Source: CAYOUV01 sp963790075
GTDB taxonomy: Bacteria; Chloroflexota; Anaerolineae; Anaerolineales; Villigracilaceae
Length of the DNA stretch: 64,000 nt
Reading direction: 5' to 3'
Assembly: GCA_963790075.1 (NCBI GenBank)
Contig: CAWBNG010000008.1
Span: forward strand, 124,001 to 188,000
The notes under the pieces are model-generated. The model was given only the letters and a program-made list of their open reading frames with translations. It made no database searches and was not told the origin of the DNA. Positions 38,542-45,921 of this stretch are shown one piece after another. The stretch's first letter is position 1, and each line of letters opens with the position of its first letter. A program made the position numbers and the translations under genes.

Positions 38542-41238
38542 TCAGCCCTGCAATTGGGCCCGGATCTTCTCGGCCGTCTCCTGGAAGGCTGCCAGTTTCT
38601 CGCGTTCCTTGGCGATCACGGCCTCCGGCGCTTTCTTGGCAAAGTCGCCCGAGAGCAGTTTTTCCAGGCGGGCGATCTGCGATTCAGCCTCGGCCAGTTC
38701 CTTTTGCAGGCGGGCCTGTTCTTCAGCCAGGTCGAGCATACCGGCCAGCGGCAGAAAGATTTCCACCGCACCGACCACCAGCGCCACGCTGCCCTCGGGT
38801 TTTTCAGCCAGCGTTTCGTGAAATTCCAGGTTTTGCTCGTCGAGCCCGGCCAGGGCTGCTATGACAGCAGACTGTTTCTGCAGCACGGCGGTATTGTCAC
38901 CGCCGACCAACATGGCCGGGATGCGCCTGGCGGGCTGCACGTTCTGCTCCGCACGCAGGTTGCGGATGGCGCGCACGACCTCCTGGATCAAGCCGAAGTC
39001 AGCCGTCTTACCGGCCTCCCAGCCTTCCTCCCCACGCGGCTCGGGCCAGGGAGCCACGATCAGCGCGTCGGGCCAGTCAGCGGCCAGGGCTTTGAGCGGC
39101 GAGTCAAGCACGGTCTGGCGCAGGTGGCCCCACAACTCCTCGGTCACGAAGGGTGTGAAGGGGTGCAGCAGGCGCAGGGACGTATCCAGCACGCGTGCCA
39201 GGGTCTGGGCGGTGTAGAAGGCGCGCGCGCCGCCCTGGTTGAGTTGTAGCTTGGCGATCTCCAGGTACCAGTCGGCGAAGTCGCTCCAGAAGAAGTCGTA
39301 GATCTGCCGCCCGGCCTCGCCGTACTGGAAGTTCTGGAACAGGCGCTCCACGTCGCGCACCAACTGCTGCAGCCTGGCCCAGACCCAGGAGTCGGCCAGG
39401 GTCCAGGCCGGATCAGCAGATGGTCCGGCTTGAAGCGTGTCGATCCCGGCGATGATGAAGCGGGTCGCATTCCAGACCTTGTTGGCAAAGTTGCGGTTAG
39501 CCTCCACTTTTTTGAGTGACAGATTCATGTCGTTGCCGGGTGTCGCGCCGACCAGCAGCGTGAAGCGCAGCGCGTCGGTGCCGAGTTCGTCCATGACGGT
39601 CAGCGGGTCGATCACGTTGCCGGAGGTCTTGCTCATCTTCTTGCCGTTCTCGTCGCGGATCAGGCCGTGCAGGTAAACGGTGTGGAACGGCACCTGCTTG
39701 GTGAATTCCAACCCGTCCATGATCATGCGCGCCACCCAGAAGAACAGGATGTCGTAACCGGTCTCCATGATCGAGGTCGGGTAGAAATATTTGTAGTCGG
39801 GCGTCTCTTCGGGCCAGCCGAGGGTCGAGAAGGGCCACAGGCCGGATGAGAACCAGGTGTCGAGCACGTCGGGGTCCTGGCGGATCTCCCTCGAGCCGCA
39901 GTGGGTGCACTCGGTTGGGTCCTCGCGCGCCGCGCTCTGCTGGCCGCAATCGTCGCAATACCAGACCGGGATGCGGTGCCCCCACCACAGCTGGCGGCTG
40001 ATGCACCAATCCTGGATGTTCTCCAGCCAGTTGTAGTAGACCTTGGCGAAGCGCTCCGGTACGATCTTGATGCGCCCGTCCTTCACCGCTTCCAGCCCGG
40101 CCGCGGCGAGCGAATCCATCTTCACGAACCACTGGGTCGAAATCATCGGCTCGATGATTTCGCCGCCGCGCTGCGAGCGCGGGATGGTAGTGTGATAAGG
40201 CTCGATCTTGAGCACCAGCCCGGCCGCCTTCATGTCGTCCCATAATTTCTTGCGCGCCTCGAAGCGGTCCAGGCCGGCGTATGTCCCGCCGTTCTGGTTG
40301 ACGCGCGCGGCGCTGTCCAGCATGGAGATGATCGGCAGGTTGTGGCGCTCGGCGATGGCGTAGTCATTGGGGTCGTGGCCGGGAGTCACTTTCAGCGCGC
40401 CGGTACCGAACTCGCGCGAGACGTATTCGTCGGCGATGACCGGGATCTCGCGCCCCAGCATAGGTACGATCACTTGCTGGCCGATGTATTTCTGGAAGCG
40501 CTCGTCCTCCGGATGCACGGCCACGGCCGTGTCGCCCAGGATGGTCTCGGGGCGGACAGTCGCCACGGGGATATATTCTTCCGAATCCTTGAGCATATAC
40601 TTGAAGTAGTACAGCGTGGCGTCTTCCTCGCTGTATTCCACCTCCAGGTCGGAGACGGCGGTCTTCAAGCCCGGTGACCAGTTGATCAGGCGTGGACCGC
40701 GGTAGATCAGGCCCTTCTCGTACAGGTGCACGAAGGCCTCGCGCACGGCTACGGACAGGCCATCGTCAAGGGTGAAGCGCTCGCGGTCCCAGTCGCAGGA
40801 GGCGCCCAGGCGGCGGATCTGGTTGGTGATCATGCTGCCGTATTTCTGCTTCCATTCCCAGGTGCGGCGCACGAACTCCTCGCGGCCCAGTTCCTCGCGG
40901 GTCACTTCTTCTGTTCTGAGCAGGTTGCGCTCCACCATCAGCTGCGTGGCGATCCCGGCGTGGTCCGAGCCGGGCACCCACAGGGTCGGGACGCCCTTCA
41001 TGCGCTGGTAGCGGATCATCAGGTCTTCCATGCTGACGAACATGGCGTGGCCCAGGTGCAGTTCGCCGGTCACGTTGGGCGGCGGGATGGAGATCACGAA
41101 CGGTTTCACCGTCGGGTCGAAACCCGGCTGTTTTGGATCGTTCCAGGGCTTGAAGTAGCCGCCCTTCTCCCACATCTCGTAGATGCGCGACTCGGTGGCT
41201 TTGAAATCGTAGGCTTTGGGTAAAGTGTGTTTGGTCAT
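38542..41238 (-). CDS. valS: Valine--tRNA ligase
   Basis: An 898-residue class I synthetase that charges tRNA-Val. Signature HIGH-like motif in PPNVTGELHLGHAMF (about residue 54), the editing domain in the middle, zinc-like cysteine set CDDCGQQ...CTHCGS, the KMSKS motif in GKKMSKTSGNVIDP, an anticodon-binding domain and a C-terminal coiled coil (LAEEQARLQKELAEAESQI). An AGGAG site precedes the ATG. It is the third gene of a T-box-controlled operon, which also makes biological sense of the predicted GUC specifier. Confidence 0.97.
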   Translation of the reverse strand: MTKHTLPKAYDFKATESRIYEMWEKGGYFKPWNDPKQPGFDPTVKPFVISIPPPNVTGELHLGHAMFVSMEDLMIRYQRMKGVPTLWVPGSDHAGIATQLMVERNLLRTEEVTREELGREEFVRRTWEWKQKYGSMITNQIRRLGASCDWDRERFTLDDGLSVAVREAFVHLYEKGLIYRGPRLINWSPGLKTAVSDLEVEYSEEDATLYYFKYMLKDSEEYIPVATVRPETILGDTAVAVHPEDERFQKYIGQQVIVPMLGREIPVIADEYVSREFGTGALKVTPGHDPNDYAIAERHNLPIISMLDSAARVNQNGGTYAGLDRFEARKKLWDDMKAAGLVLKIEPYHTTIPRSQRGGEIIEPMISTQWFVKMDSLAAAGLEAVKDGRIKIVPERFAKVYYNWLENIQDWCISRQLWWGHRIPVWYCDDCGQQSAAREDPTECTHCGSREIRQDPDVLDTWFSSGLWPFSTLGWPEETPDYKYFYPTSIMETGYDILFFWVARMIMDGLEFTKQVPFHTVYLHGLIRDENGKKMSKTSGNVIDPLTVMDELGTDALRFTLLVGATPGNDMNLSLKKVEANRNFANKVWNATRFIIAGIDTLQAGPSADPAWTLADSWVWARLQQLVRDVERLFQNFQYGEAGRQIYDFFWSDFADWYLEIAKLQLNQGGARAFYTAQTLARVLDTSLRLLHPFTPFVTEELWGHLRQTVLDSPLKALAADWPDALIVAPWPEPRGEEGWEAGKTADFGLIQEVVRAIRNLRAEQNVQPARRIPAMLVGGDNTAVLQKQSAVIAALAGLDEQNLEFHETLAEKPEGSVALVVGAVEIFLPLAGMLDLAEEQARLQKELAEAESQIARLEKLLSGDFAKKAPEAVIAKEREKLAAFQETAEKIRAQLQG

Positions 41239-41690
41239 GCTAGCTCCTTATATCTCTGCGATACCCAGTTAAGTTTGATGTTTTTACGGGTGCCCAATCT
41301 TTCATAAAGTTCGCCTGTATGTTGTTGGATGTGGCGGAGGTTGTATAGTTGTAATTCCAGCTTATTCGTGGGAAGCCAGGAGTACCCTGAGTTTGAATCG
41401 AAATCCATGACAGGAATATTGTCCGCAACCAGCTGTTCGACAAAAGCCAGATATTTAAGGGCTTCCTCTTTTGAAAGCGAGACAGTAGGGTGTTTTTTCC
41501 AGCGAATAGAATCCTTATTGGGAATTTTTAAATACAGGCGGACATAGTAAAGCGTATGGTAGGCTTTAAACCAGAATTTGTCTGTATCCTGTGGAGCATC
41601 CCAAACATCCGCTGGACATTTGTTAATTGCTTGTTTGAGCATGGCAAGTGATGCGAGGTATTGAGATTGAATGACTTGGTACATATCCAT
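41235..41690 (-). CDS. DinB-like four-helix protein
   Basis: A 151-residue protein with the DinB/YfiT-like pattern: QVIQSQYLASLAMLKQAINK, KAYHTLYYVRLYL with a first conserved histidine and NLRHIQQHTGELYERLG with the second pair. The three histidines usually bind a divalent metal; some relatives are thiol-dependent S-transferases. Codon use is more AT-rich than its neighbours, hinting at later acquisition. It overlaps the valS start by four bases and follows the hydrolase gene by three, so it lies inside the T-box operon. Confidence 0.78.
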   Translation of the reverse strand: MDMYQVIQSQYLASLAMLKQAINKCPADVWDAPQDTDKFWFKAYHTLYYVRLYLKIPNKDSIRWKKHPTVSLSKEEALKYLAFVEQLVADNIPVMDFDSNSGYSWLPTNKLELQLYNLRHIQQHTGELYERLGTRKNIKLNWVSQRYKELA

Positions 41691-41693
41691 TTT

Positions 41694-42641
41694 TTATGTC
41701 TCCAAAATATACCTAAGCGCACTTTCTAAGGTTGTCTCAAAATCTGGCGGGAATTCGTGGGCCAGGTCGGGATGCGCTTCCATCTGGCAGGGCAGCCCGG
41801 CAGCGTTCAGGGTCTGGTGGATGAAGCGGAACAGTTCCTGGCGCTGGTCCAACGCGCCCGTCACCAGGTAGCCGCGCAGCGGACGCCCCCGGGCCGACTC
41901 AACCAGCGACGGGAACGCATCCTGATCCAGGTCGCCCGGGACGACGGAGATGAAGCCGCGCGCCGGAATTCGTCCGCTCAAAGCCAGCTGGATGGCGCGC
42001 GCGCCGCCCTGCGAGAAGCCGGCCACGACCACGCGCTGCTCGTCGAGCGGATACTTCTCCTGCAGCGCAGCATAATGCGCCGCGATTTCCGCCAGCGTTT
42101 TCTCGACCTCGTCCCAAACATAGCTGGTCGGCGAACCTGGCTGCGAGGATCCAGGCACGGCCAGCAGCCAGCCCAGCTGCGTAACCGCTTGCCAGTAAGG
42201 GGCATCCTCCTCGGCGCTGCTGTAACGTCCGTGCAGCGCGATCAGCAGCGGCAGCGGACCGGCCGGCAGCGGGTCCGGTTCGAAGGTCAACAGCTTCGGC
42301 ACCCCCCCGGCCTGGGCTGCGGCGTGGCGCTCGATGCAGACGCTGACCATTTGCTCGAATTCCGGCAAGCCCTGCAAGGGCTCCAGATCAGAGTCTTGCC
42401 GCAGGGCTGGTTCGGCCCACCACAGGCCGGCCTCCAGGGCCTGCGCCATGGTCAGGAGCGCCTCATCAAAACGCTCGAGGCGGCTGAGCAGACAGATGCG
42501 CCAGAGAGCGGTGTGATCGACTCTGTCCGGATAGGCGACGACCAATCCGTCTACAAGCTCCAGCGCTTGGGCATATTTCTCCTGGTTGTAGAGCTGCATC
42601 ATTTCTTCCGCAGCTTTGAAGAACTCCTGGCGTTCGCTCAT
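41694..42641 (-). CDS. Alpha/beta hydrolase with N-terminal TPR-like region
   Basis: A 315-residue protein. Residues 1-110 are helical and TPR-like (AEEMMQLYNQEKYAQALELVD). Residues about 125-315 are a phospholipase/carboxylesterase-type hydrolase: LPLLIALHGRYSS for the oxyanion region, nucleophile serine in VVVAGFSQGGARAI, an acidic residue near TGALDQRQ and the catalytic histidine in HPDLAHEFPPD. It is first in the T-box operon, which is odd for an esterase; co-expression with valS is a fact of layout, and the reason is unknown. AAGGAGG precedes the ATG. Confidence 0.82.
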   Translation of the reverse strand: MSERQEFFKAAEEMMQLYNQEKYAQALELVDGLVVAYPDRVDHTALWRICLLSRLERFDEALLTMAQALEAGLWWAEPALRQDSDLEPLQGLPEFEQMVSVCIERHAAAQAGGVPKLLTFEPDPLPAGPLPLLIALHGRYSSAEEDAPYWQAVTQLGWLLAVPGSSQPGSPTSYVWDEVEKTLAEIAAHYAALQEKYPLDEQRVVVAGFSQGGARAIQLALSGRIPARGFISVVPGDLDQDAFPSLVESARGRPLRGYLVTGALDQRQELFRFIHQTLNAAGLPCQMEAHPDLAHEFPPDFETTLESALRYILET

Positions 42642-42647
42642 GGTGCC

Positions 42648-42935
42648 TCCTTAAACAAAAAAGCCTTCATCCACTGAGGACGAAGACAGGCTCCGCGGTA
42701 CCACCTCGTTTCACCGTCCTGCAACTTACCCAGGATGCGGTGCACTCTGTTCCCGACGAGCATCGGGCTGATCTGTAACGGGATCTCCCGTGCGCGGTCT
42801 ACTCAGCCAACGGCTTTTCTTCGGCAAGCGTTCCGGGCGACATTCGGCGGAGGGGTTCTGTGGGGGCTTTCAGCCAGCGGCCACTCCTTCTCTATCAGTC
42901 TGCCGGCCGCCTACTCCTCCCGGAGGAATTGTTTC
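42648..42935 (-). ncRNA. T-box leader (tRNA-Val sensing)
   Basis: The antiterminator T-box sequence GGTGGTACCGCGG is at 42692-42704 on the minus strand, followed by CTTCGTCC and its partner GGATGAAGGC, then a T-run (42656-42662), forming the terminator. About 200 bases of stem I-III precede it, with GGAG/AGAGAAGGAG elements and GAATGTCGCC, where GTC followed by G is a plausible valine specifier (about 42837-42841). Uncharged tRNA-Val would stabilise the antiterminator and turn on hydrolase-dinB-valS. Confidence 0.88.
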
Positions 42936-42939
42936 GCTG

Positions 42940-42968
42940 ATTATACAGTTCCGGGCAGCGCGAGTCAA
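42940..42968 (-). promoter_or_regulatory. Promoter of the T-box operon
   Basis: TTGACT (42963-42968) and TATAAT (42940-42945) with 17-base spacing, just beyond the end of the epimerase gene. Confidence 0.82.
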
Positions 42969-43000
42969 GCGCTTTTCGACAAATTCGCTGCCGGGCAGCT

Positions 43001-43972
43001 TCAGGCCCTGCCGTCCGGCAGCGAATCGGCGATGGATTGTTCGAGCGTAAACCTGGGCTCCCAACCCAGCTCACGGCGCACTTTCTGGTTCGAGTATTGC
43101 TTATCCAGGTTGATCTCCGAGATGCGGCGCAAGCCCGGATTCAGGTGCAGCCAGTCCAGCAAGCGCACCAGTGCGTCGCCCAGGCGAACCCAACCGCCGG
43201 AGACAGGTACGACAGCGGTATGCTTACCCAGCGCGGCGAGCGTCATACGGGTGAAGCTGAGCATGTCCAGGTTGTGACTGGTCACGATGTAGCGTTGGCC
43301 GCTGCCTCCTTTGGTCAAGGCCAGCACGACCGCCTGGGCCACATCACGCACGTCCACGAAACTATTGATGGTCGGCAGCATCGGGATGAAGGGCAGCCAG
43401 CGCCCGAAACGCGTCACCGCCTGGATGCGCCGCGAACCGGGACCCAGGATCACGCTCGGGTTGAGTGTCACCGTCCGCATGCGGTCAGCAACGCGCTCCA
43501 GGTCCATCTCGCTCAGCCGCTTACTGTAGCCGTACATGTCATGCAAATGCTTGTACTCCAGGTTGGGCAGCATACTCTCGTCCGCGCTTTGCGGCGGGTT
43601 AGCGGCGATGGCAGAGATGGAACTGATGAATATAAAATTACGGACGCTCTGATCCAGGCAGGCGGCGATCAGGTTGCGCGTGCCGACCACGTTGGAGGCA
43701 TAGATCGCTTGCGCGTCCGCTTTCTTGAACGAGACCAGTGCAGCATTGTGAATCACCGTATCCACCCCCTGAAGTTCAGCCTCGAACGACTCGGGCCGGG
43801 ACAGGTCTCCGTGCACGAAACGCAAGCCTGCGAACGAATTGAGCGGTAGGAACAGCGGACGCTGGGTCCGCACCAGCACGCGCAGTTCGGCTCCCGGGTC
43901 ATGCTCGGCCAGCGCCTGGACGATGTATTGGCCGAGAAATCCCAGCCCGCCGGTGATGAAGTAGGTCGTCAT
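43001..43972 (-). CDS. NAD-dependent epimerase/dehydratase family protein (extended SDR)
   Basis: A 323-residue extended SDR: ITGGLGFLGQYIVQALAEHD nucleotide-binding loop, GDLSRPESFEAELQGVDTVIH, ISSISAIAANPP and the catalytic YGYSKRLSE (YxxxK). It resembles dihydroflavonol reductase or hydroxysteroid dehydrogenase relatives acting on sugars or isoprenoids; the substrate is unknown. There is no clear ribosome-binding site; a TATAAC lies 11 bases before the start. Its end overlaps nothing, and the T-box promoter begins 33 bases downstream. Confidence 0.82.
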   Translation of the reverse strand: MTTYFITGGLGFLGQYIVQALAEHDPGAELRVLVRTQRPLFLPLNSFAGLRFVHGDLSRPESFEAELQGVDTVIHNAALVSFKKADAQAIYASNVVGTRNLIAACLDQSVRNFIFISSISAIAANPPQSADESMLPNLEYKHLHDMYGYSKRLSEMDLERVADRMRTVTLNPSVILGPGSRRIQAVTRFGRWLPFIPMLPTINSFVDVRDVAQAVVLALTKGGSGQRYIVTSHNLDMLSFTRMTLAALGKHTAVVPVSGGWVRLGDALVRLLDWLHLNPGLRRISEINLDKQYSNQKVRRELGWEPRFTLEQSIADSLPDGRA

Positions 43973-44008
43973 GTTGTTCGCTGGTTATACAGTTTCAGGT
44001 GGCATGGG

Positions 44009-45004
44009 TCATGCGCTGGTCGGGAGGTCCAGCAGCAGCACTTCCAGCAGCAGGCGCGGGTTGACGTTCTGCTCCAGCCGCTCGAGCGCCCTCTCCAGGG
44101 ATTGCACTAGGCGGCGTGCCTGGGACAATCCCACCTGCCCAGCCAGAGCCTCGATTTCGTCCGCCCGGTCGGCATTGGCGATAGGGATTCCGGCTTGGGC
44201 GCTGCGGATCATGACGTCGTGCCAGTAGGCCAGCCAGGTCAGCAGCGTCTGGCGCAGGGCCTGCTTGTCTTTGGCAAGTTTTTCGGCGTAAGCGAATTTT
44301 TCGGCGCGCGAGGCGCTCAGCATGGTCTCAAGGCTGGTCAGATATTCCTGGCGCTCTTCGAGCAGCGATGGATCCGCGAGCAGGCGGCGCGCGTAGCCCG
44401 GCCGGCCGCCGGAGAGATGCGCCAGCAGGCGGGCCTGGTCCCGGTTCGCGCCATGGTCCTGCAAGTCGGCTGCCACCCGGTCCGGTGACAGGGGACGCAG
44501 GCGCAGGATTTCGCAGCGCGAAGTGATGGTCGGCAGCAGTTGCTCGGCGCTGTCGGCGGTCAATAACAGGACGGCGTGCGCGGGAGCCTCCTCGAGCGTT
44601 TTAAGCAGGGCGTTGGCGGCGTTGTCGTTGGCCTCCTGGAAGCGCAGGAACAGGGCCACACGAAATTTTGACTGGTAGGGCTTGAGCGACAGGCTGTGCT
44701 GGACCTCGCGCACCTGGTCCACTTTGAGGACGCCGCCCTCGCTTTCGGCCTGGATGACTGCCAGGTCGGGATGCTGCATGGCTTCGATCTGGCGGCAGTC
44801 GCGGCAGGTCCCACAGGGCTGACCCGCTGCGGGCGGCTGGGTGCAGTTCAAAGATTGGGCCAGGCGCAATGCCAGAGTCCGCCGGCCCAGCCCGGGAGGT
44901 CCGCTGATCAGATAGGCGTGGCGGATTGTCCCGTTGGCAACGTGCTGTCGCAGCATGTCCACCGCCCACGCGTGTCCCAGCATGCCCCAGTTCTCGGTGA
45001 TCAT
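44009..45004 (-). CDS. holB: DNA polymerase III delta-prime subunit
   Basis: A 331-residue clamp-loader subunit. AAA+ module: GPPGLGRRTLALRLAQSLNC (modified P-loop, as usual for delta-prime, which does not hydrolyse ATP), zinc-binding CGTCRDCR, sensor/SRC-type element ITSRCEILRLRPL, and a C-terminal helical collar. It opens and loads the sliding clamp with gamma/tau and delta. It overlaps the rsgA stop by four bases (ATGA), so the genes are cotranscribed. Confidence 0.9.
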   Translation of the reverse strand: MITENWGMLGHAWAVDMLRQHVANGTIRHAYLISGPPGLGRRTLALRLAQSLNCTQPPAAGQPCGTCRDCRQIEAMQHPDLAVIQAESEGGVLKVDQVREVQHSLSLKPYQSKFRVALFLRFQEANDNAANALLKTLEEAPAHAVLLLTADSAEQLLPTITSRCEILRLRPLSPDRVAADLQDHGANRDQARLLAHLSGGRPGYARRLLADPSLLEERQEYLTSLETMLSASRAEKFAYAEKLAKDKQALRQTLLTWLAYWHDVMIRSAQAGIPIANADRADEIEALAGQVGLSQARRLVQSLERALERLEQNVNPRLLLEVLLLDLPTSA

Positions 45005-45912
45005 GACTCGGTCTCGCGCAGGCGCAGGTACGAATCGAAACGCTCAGGACTGACCTTGCCCTGCGCTACGGCCTCGCGCACGGCGCAGCCCGGTTCGTGG
45101 GTGTGTGTGCAGTCGTTGAACTTGCAATGCGCCACCAGGGGAGCCAGCTCAGGGAAGTATCCGTCCAACTCCTCCGGTTCGGTGTCCCACAGGGCCAGGG
45201 ATTTCCAGCCGGGCGTGTCGGCAACGTAGCCGCCAGCTTGAAAGGGGATCAATTGGCGCACCACCGTGGTGTGCTTGCCCTTCTTCATTGCGCCACTGAC
45301 TTCGCGCACCGCCAGCCCCAGCCCCGGCTGGATGGCATTCAGCAGGCTTGATTTTCCAACACCGCTTGGCCCGGCCAGCGCACTGAGTTTTCCGGTCATG
45401 CTGGCTCGCAATTCCTCCAGGCCGATATTTTTCTTGGCAGAAGTGTACAGCACGGGATAGCCGATTTTTTGATAAGGCCCGAACAATTCCTGCGCCTTTT
45501 CCTGGCCTGCCAGATCGACTTTGTTGGCGACGATCAAGACCGGGACGCCCTGCTTCTCGGCGATGACCAGGAAGCGGTCGAGCATGCGCAGGTGCGGTTC
45601 GGGTTGGGCACAGGCGAAGACGAAAATGGCTTGATCGGGATTGGCCAGCAAGACCTGACGGTATTCGCCTTGCGGGCGCGGATCAAGCCGGACGATGGCG
45701 CGCTGCCGTTCTTCGATTTCATCAATGACCCCGCTACCGTCCGGCAGGACGGAGATGCGTACCCGGTCGCCGACGGCTGCAATGTCGCCGGTGCGCGGTC
45801 CCTGCTTGAGACGACCGCGCAGCTGACAAACGACCGGGCCCTGGCCGGTCTCTACGGTGAAGAAACCAGATTGGGCCCGGACGATCAAACCTTTTTGCAG
45901 TTTGTCAGTCAC
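45001..45912 (-). CDS. rsgA: Ribosome small-subunit-dependent GTPase RsgA
   Basis: A 303-residue circularly permuted GTPase that checks 30S assembly. An OB-fold N-terminus is followed by G4 VANKVDL, G5 TSAKKNIG, then G1 GPSGVGKSSLLNA, G2-region KKGKHTT and G3 DTPGW, and the C-terminal zinc site (CKFNDCTHTHEPGC). The start is GTG at 45912, ten bases after the penicillin-binding protein stop. Order and length are normal. Confidence 0.95.
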   Translation of the reverse strand: MTDKLQKGLIVRAQSGFFTVETGQGPVVCQLRGRLKQGPRTGDIAAVGDRVRISVLPDGSGVIDEIEERQRAIVRLDPRPQGEYRQVLLANPDQAIFVFACAQPEPHLRMLDRFLVIAEKQGVPVLIVANKVDLAGQEKAQELFGPYQKIGYPVLYTSAKKNIGLEELRASMTGKLSALAGPSGVGKSSLLNAIQPGLGLAVREVSGAMKKGKHTTVVRQLIPFQAGGYVADTPGWKSLALWDTEPEELDGYFPELAPLVAHCKFNDCTHTHEPGCAVREAVAQGKVSPERFDSYLRLRETES

Positions 45913-45921
45913 TGTCTGTGG

